DNA of 18,581 nt from assembly GCA_937901435.1 (NCBI GenBank), contig CALGTJ010000825.1:1-18581 (forward strand), given 5' to 3'. Within the stretch, counting starts at the first letter, position 1; each line of letters opens with the position of its first letter. The notes under the pieces were generated by a model that saw only the letters and a list, made by a program, of their open reading frames with translations, made no database searches and was not told the origin of the DNA. This document shows positions 15,010-18,581 of this stretch, one piece after another. Source of the DNA: an uncultured Rhodobacter sp. Its GTDB lineage: Bacteria > Pseudomonadota > Alphaproteobacteria > Rhodobacterales > Rhodobacteraceae. Position numbers and translations under genes: made by a program.

Positions 15010-16953
15010 CTAATCCCCCAGACCCAGCTTTGCCTTCTGATCACTCGCCCATTTCAGGATCGTCAGATCAAAGGTCAACGCCATCAGCGACACGCAGATC
15101 CCCAGCACAAAGTTCTTGCCCAGATCCGTGCCCGCCAGCGTGCGTTGCAGCTCTTGCCCCAGATCCTGCGTGCCGATGAAGGCGGCGATGATGACCATGA
15201 AAAACGCAAACATGATCGCCTGATTGAACCCCACCGCCATCGTAGGCAGCGCGAGGGGCAGTTGCACCTTGAACAGCTTTTGCATCCGCGTGGCCCCGGC
15301 CATATCCGCCGCCTCGATCATTTCCAGCGGCACCGTGCGCAGGCCCTCGATGGTGTAACGGATCAGCGGCACCATGGCGAAGATCAGGATCGAAAACACC
15401 ACCGCCACATCCGTAATCCCAAACAGCATGATCGCCGGGATCAGATAGACGAAACTGGGAAAGGTCTGCGCCGTGTCACACGCCAACAGCACCCGACCCG
15501 ACCATTTTTGCGACCGCGCCGCGATGATCCCGATGGGCAGGCCGATCAGCATGGCAAGGCTCACCGCCGAGATCACCGAATACAGCGTGATGACAGAGCG
15601 GTCCCACCACCCCGATAGCGCCACGAAACCAAAGAAGATCCCCGCGATCACCGCCTGCCTGCGCCCGCCCAGCCAATAGGCAAAGGCCATGATCATCAGG
15701 ATAAAGGCAGGCGTGGGGATCGACAAAAGGAAGTTGCGGAACGGGATCAGCACCTGAACATTAAGGAAAACGCGCAGGAAATTGGTGGTCGCCTTGACCC
15801 ATTCAACATTCAGGGCGGCCTTGATCAACGCGTCAAGCTCTCGTCCCTGACTGAAATCCTGCCTGCGCCCGATCTCGGCGGCAATCGGGAGCACCTGTGA
15901 AACCGCGAGGAAAAAGACAAAGAACCCGACCGCCAGCACAAGCGTGATATGACGGCGCGCCCAAGATGTGCCGCGCTCGAAATGGACGGGCTGTTTGACG
16001 ACCCACGCCTTTGACATCCGGTCCAGCATCACCGCCAGCAACACGATTGTCACGCCGATCTCGAACGAGCGGCCCAGCTTGAAACTGCCCATCATTGCCA
16101 GCAGTTTCGCGCCCAGACCCGGCATCCCGATAAAGGCGGTCAAGACGACCATGGCAAGGCAGAGCATGATGACCTGATTGACGCCGACCAGAATTTCGGT
16201 ACGCGCCGAGGGCAGGTAGACATGGCGCAGCAACTGCCCCTTGGTGCAGCCGCTCATATGACCCGCCTCGACCACTTCGGGCGGCACTTTTTGCAGGCCC
16301 AGCGTGGTCATCAGGATCATCGGCGGGATCGCATAGATCGTGGTGGCAACGGCGCCCGCGGTGGGGCCGACCTTGAAAAAGATCACGGCGGGCAAGAGAT
16401 AGGTAAAGAATGGCAGGGTTTGCAAGACCGACAGAACCGGCTTTATCGTGCGGTTGACCCAAGCGTATTTCCACGCCGCGATGCCCAGCGACAGACCGAT
16501 GACAAAGGCCAGCGGCGCGGCAACGGCCAGCACCGACATGGTTTCCATCGCAATTTCCCACTGGCCGATCAGCGCGGTCCAGACGAAGGTTCCCGCGCCC
16601 AGCAACGCCATGCGCCACCCGCCCAGATAATAACCGATCACCCCTGCCACCACCGCCACGGCGGTCCATGGCATCGGGCCAAGGTAGGGCCAGCGGCGTT
16701 TGCCGTAAAACAGGTTGCCCGTGGCATCGAGGACCCATTCCAGCCCCTCGGTAAATGTCCGCGTCAGCGACAAAAGCCCCAGATCATCCTTCACAAAGTT
16801 GAAAATCACGTCGAGCCACTGGGCAAAAGGCGGGATCAGCGCCTCTGGCAGACGGTGCAGCGCGGCGGGCAGCAGGCCGACATACTGCAAAGCGGTCAGA
16901 GCGACCGCAACGGCAAGAAGTTGAAGCGAGATCTGACCACGGCTGGCTTGCAT
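15010..16953 (-). CDS. Fused double permease of a glycine betaine/TMAO-type ABC importer (ProW-like)
   Basis: A 647-residue inner-membrane protein made of two consecutive ProW/OpuAB-type permease units (about 1-325 and 326-647). Each unit has its own ATPase-contact loop: EAGHMSGCTKGQLLRHVYLP at 229-248 and EAADMAGATRMQKLFKVQLP at 548-567. Ordinary ProW subunits are about 280-350 residues and work as homodimers; here one chain can supply both halves of the pore. Linkers before each core contain further helices. The ATG overlaps the stop of the ATPase gene by one base (TGATG), so translation is coupled; the frame is open further upstream into the ATPase gene, which I do not take as coding. Similar fused permeases occur in marine alphaproteobacteria in osmolyte and TMAO systems. 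Confidence 0.9.
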   Translation of the reverse strand: MQASRGQISLQLLAVAVALTALQYVGLLPAALHRLPEALIPPFAQWLDVIFNFVKDDLGLLSLTRTFTEGLEWVLDATGNLFYGKRRWPYLGPMPWTAVAVVAGVIGYYLGGWRMALLGAGTFVWTALIGQWEIAMETMSVLAVAAPLAFVIGLSLGIAAWKYAWVNRTIKPVLSVLQTLPFFTYLLPAVIFFKVGPTAGAVATTIYAIPPMILMTTLGLQKVPPEVVEAGHMSGCTKGQLLRHVYLPSARTEILVGVNQVIMLCLAMVVLTAFIGMPGLGAKLLAMMGSFKLGRSFEIGVTIVLLAVMLDRMSKAWVVKQPVHFERGTSWARRHITLVLAVGFFVFFLAVSQVLPIAAEIGRRQDFSQGRELDALIKAALNVEWVKATTNFLRVFLNVQVLIPFRNFLLSIPTPAFILMIMAFAYWLGGRRQAVIAGIFFGFVALSGWWDRSVITLYSVISAVSLAMLIGLPIGIIAARSQKWSGRVLLACDTAQTFPSFVYLIPAIMLFGITDVAVVFSILIFAMVPLIRYTIEGLRTVPLEMIEAADMAGATRMQKLFKVQLPLALPTMAVGFNQAIMFAFFMVIIAAFIGTQDLGQELQRTLAGTDLGKNFVLGICVSLMALTFDLTILKWASDQKAKLGLGD

Positions 16954-18002
16954 CACTCCGCTCCGACCAGAATACCCAGCGCCTCTTCGCGGCTCATCGC
17001 GCCGATGATCTCGCCCTTGCGCATCACCGGAATGGCCGGACGCAGATCCTGTATCAGCAGCTTGGCCAGCGCATGGATCGACGTGGCCGCGTCCACCGGA
17101 TCGCCCTCGCCCAGCAAATCCGCCTTGGCCAGAACGCCTGCGCGCACAACGCGGGCCTTGTCGATGTCTTCGGTGAATTTGCGCACATATTCGGTCGCCG
17201 GGTGCAGCACGATCTGATCGGGCGTGTCGCATTGTTCGACCGCGCCGTCCTTCATTATGGCGATACGATCCGCCAGCCGCAAAGCCTCGTCGAAATCATG
17301 GGTGATAAAGACAATCGTCTTGCCCAGCATCCCCTGCAGGCGCAGGAATTCGTCCTGCATCTCGCGCCGGATCAGAGGGTCAAGCGCCGAAAACGGCTCG
17401 TCCAGAAACCAGATGTCGGGCTCGATCGCCAATGAGCGTGCGATGCCGACCCTCTGCTGCTGACCACCGGACAATTCGCGCGGAAAATAGTCCTCGCGCC
17501 CCTCAAGGCCGACCAGTTTGACCACCTCTAACGCGCGTTCGCGCCGGGCGTGTTTGTCTTGTCCGCGCATTTCCAGCGGAAAGGCCACATTTTCCAGAAC
17601 CGTGCGATGCGGCAGCAGGCCAAAGCTTTGAAACACCATGCCCATCTTGTTGCGGCGCAACTCGATTAACTCTTTCTCGGACAGGGCCATGATGTCCTGC
17701 CCCTCGACCTCGATCACACCGCCGGTGATTTCGTGCAGCCGCGAGAAACAGCGCACCAAGGTGGATTTGCCAGAGCCGGACAGGCCCATGATCACCAGCA
17801 TCTCGCCGCGCGTCACCTCGATGGACACATCCGCAACCCCGGCGATATAGCCGTCGGCCCGGATCGCCTCGAAATCCATGCCCGGTTTCATCGAGGCCAG
17901 ATATTTTTTCGGATCGGCCCCGAACAGCTTCCAGACGTTTTTGGCAGAGATGACTGGTTTGGCAGAGAGGACGGGCGCAGCCGCAAGCGCATCTGGGGTC
18001 AT
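16953..18002 (-). CDS. ATP-binding protein of a glycine betaine/TMAO-type ABC importer (ProV-like)
   Basis: A 349-residue ATPase of the ProV/OpuAA branch. The ATG has AGGA six bases upstream. The long N-terminus with VWKLFG (23-28) and the region FEAIRADGYIAGVADVS (44-60) are typical of the branch. Walker A GLSGSGKST is at 73-81, Q-loop FQSFGLLPH at 124-132, signature LSGGQ at 177-181, Walker B IWFLDEP at 197-203, and switch His235. After about 265 comes a CBS-like regulatory segment (VDAATSIHALAKLLIQ, then IPVMRKGEIIGAMSREEAL), shorter than the tandem CBS pair of E. coli ProV. It energises the double permease that follows with a one-base overlap. Substrate class rests on the neighbouring binding protein. 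Confidence 0.92.
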   Translation of the reverse strand: MTPDALAAAPVLSAKPVISAKNVWKLFGADPKKYLASMKPGMDFEAIRADGYIAGVADVSIEVTRGEMLVIMGLSGSGKSTLVRCFSRLHEITGGVIEVEGQDIMALSEKELIELRRNKMGMVFQSFGLLPHRTVLENVAFPLEMRGQDKHARRERALEVVKLVGLEGREDYFPRELSGGQQQRVGIARSLAIEPDIWFLDEPFSALDPLIRREMQDEFLRLQGMLGKTIVFITHDFDEALRLADRIAIMKDGAVEQCDTPDQIVLHPATEYVRKFTEDIDKARVVRAGVLAKADLLGEGDPVDAATSIHALAKLLIQDLRPAIPVMRKGEIIGAMSREEALGILVGAE

Positions 18003-18023
18003 GGGACATCCTGTATAAAAGAG

Positions 18024-18050
18024 GCCCCGCCCAAGTGTCTCGGGCGGGGC
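18024..18050 (-). terminator. Intercistronic GC hairpin between binding-protein and ATPase genes
   Basis: GCCCCGCCC (18024-18032) pairs perfectly with GGGCGGGGC (18042-18050) around a 9-nt loop. The minus strand continues CTCTTTTAT, the plus strand TTTTGT, so the stem looks like a terminator from either side. Lying 30 bp after the binding-protein stop and 21 bp before the ATPase start, it probably attenuates read-through or stabilises the binding-protein message. Confidence 0.75.
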
Positions 18051-18080
18051 TTTTGTCAGATTAGGCCTGTGGGAAAAGGA

Positions 18081-18581
<501 letters not shown>

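Noticed and set aside
16222..17217. Plus-strand open frame opposite the double permease and ATPase genes
   Set aside because: It crosses the junction of two well-supported minus-strand genes and has the Arg/Gln/His-rich composition of a shadow frame.
16954..17232. N-terminal extension of the double permease into the ATPase gene
   Set aside because: It overlaps the conserved end of the ATPase in another frame; the ATG at the one-base overlap gives a normal permease N-terminus.

Overview
The window reads as chromosomal DNA of a marine alphaproteobacterium of the Roseobacter group (Rhodobacteraceae). Evidence: high GC with GC-rich third codon positions, an Mrp / ligase-like / small-DUF trio of a kind I associate with this family, a fused double ProW-type permease, a CIRCE-controlled groESL pair, and a GC-rich extragenic element next to an AT-rich TATAAATACC box that is common between roseobacter genes. 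I see no tRNA, rRNA, CRISPR array, insertion sequence, integrase or phage gene. This looks like ordinary chromosome with accessory catabolic and transport modules.

Layout. (1) 3-1629, plus strand: the end of an Mrp/ApbC Fe-S carrier ATPase, a biotin/lipoate-ligase-like protein with a DUF4444-type C-terminus, and a small conserved protein, joined by two ATGA stop/start overlaps. (2) 1773-8067, minus strand: a five-gene sugar-type ABC operon in the order binding protein, two permeases, GH63-like glycosidase, ATPase. A LacI-family regulator (8355-9374) is divergently transcribed. Palindromic CAACGTT(G) sites lie in the shared regulatory region and just inside lacI. The glycosidase resembles mannosylglycerate/glucosylglycerate hydrolases, so the module probably imports and splits a small glycoside such as mannosylglycerate (digeneaside, a red-algal solute) or glucosylglycerate. 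Both permeases carry unusual extra domains. (3) 9430-11574, plus: a solitary cytoplasmic bis-MGD molybdopterin oxidoreductase with a low-complexity repeat insert. It is followed by three 15-bp tandem repeats and a strong hairpin. (4) 11969-12787, plus: a sugar-phosphate/phosphocholine-type nucleotidyltransferase with an altered nucleotide-binding loop. (5) 12890-14997, plus: CIRCE, groES (no ATG start), groEL and a clean intrinsic terminator. (6) 15010-18581, minus: a glycine betaine/TMAO-type ABC transporter (binding protein cut by the window edge, ATPase, fused double permease), with a hairpin between the binding-protein gene and the ATPase gene.

How the parts work together: the two ABC systems share a design in which a hairpin directly follows the binding-protein gene, probably giving more binding protein than membrane subunits. 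One system is for glycosides and is LacI-controlled. The other is for quaternary or N-oxide amines. The most distinctive content is the glycoside module: a GH63-type enzyme with its family active-site residues, a MalF-type permease carrying an Ig/DUF11-like periplasmic insert, and a MalG-type permease with an extra four-helix N-terminal membrane domain.
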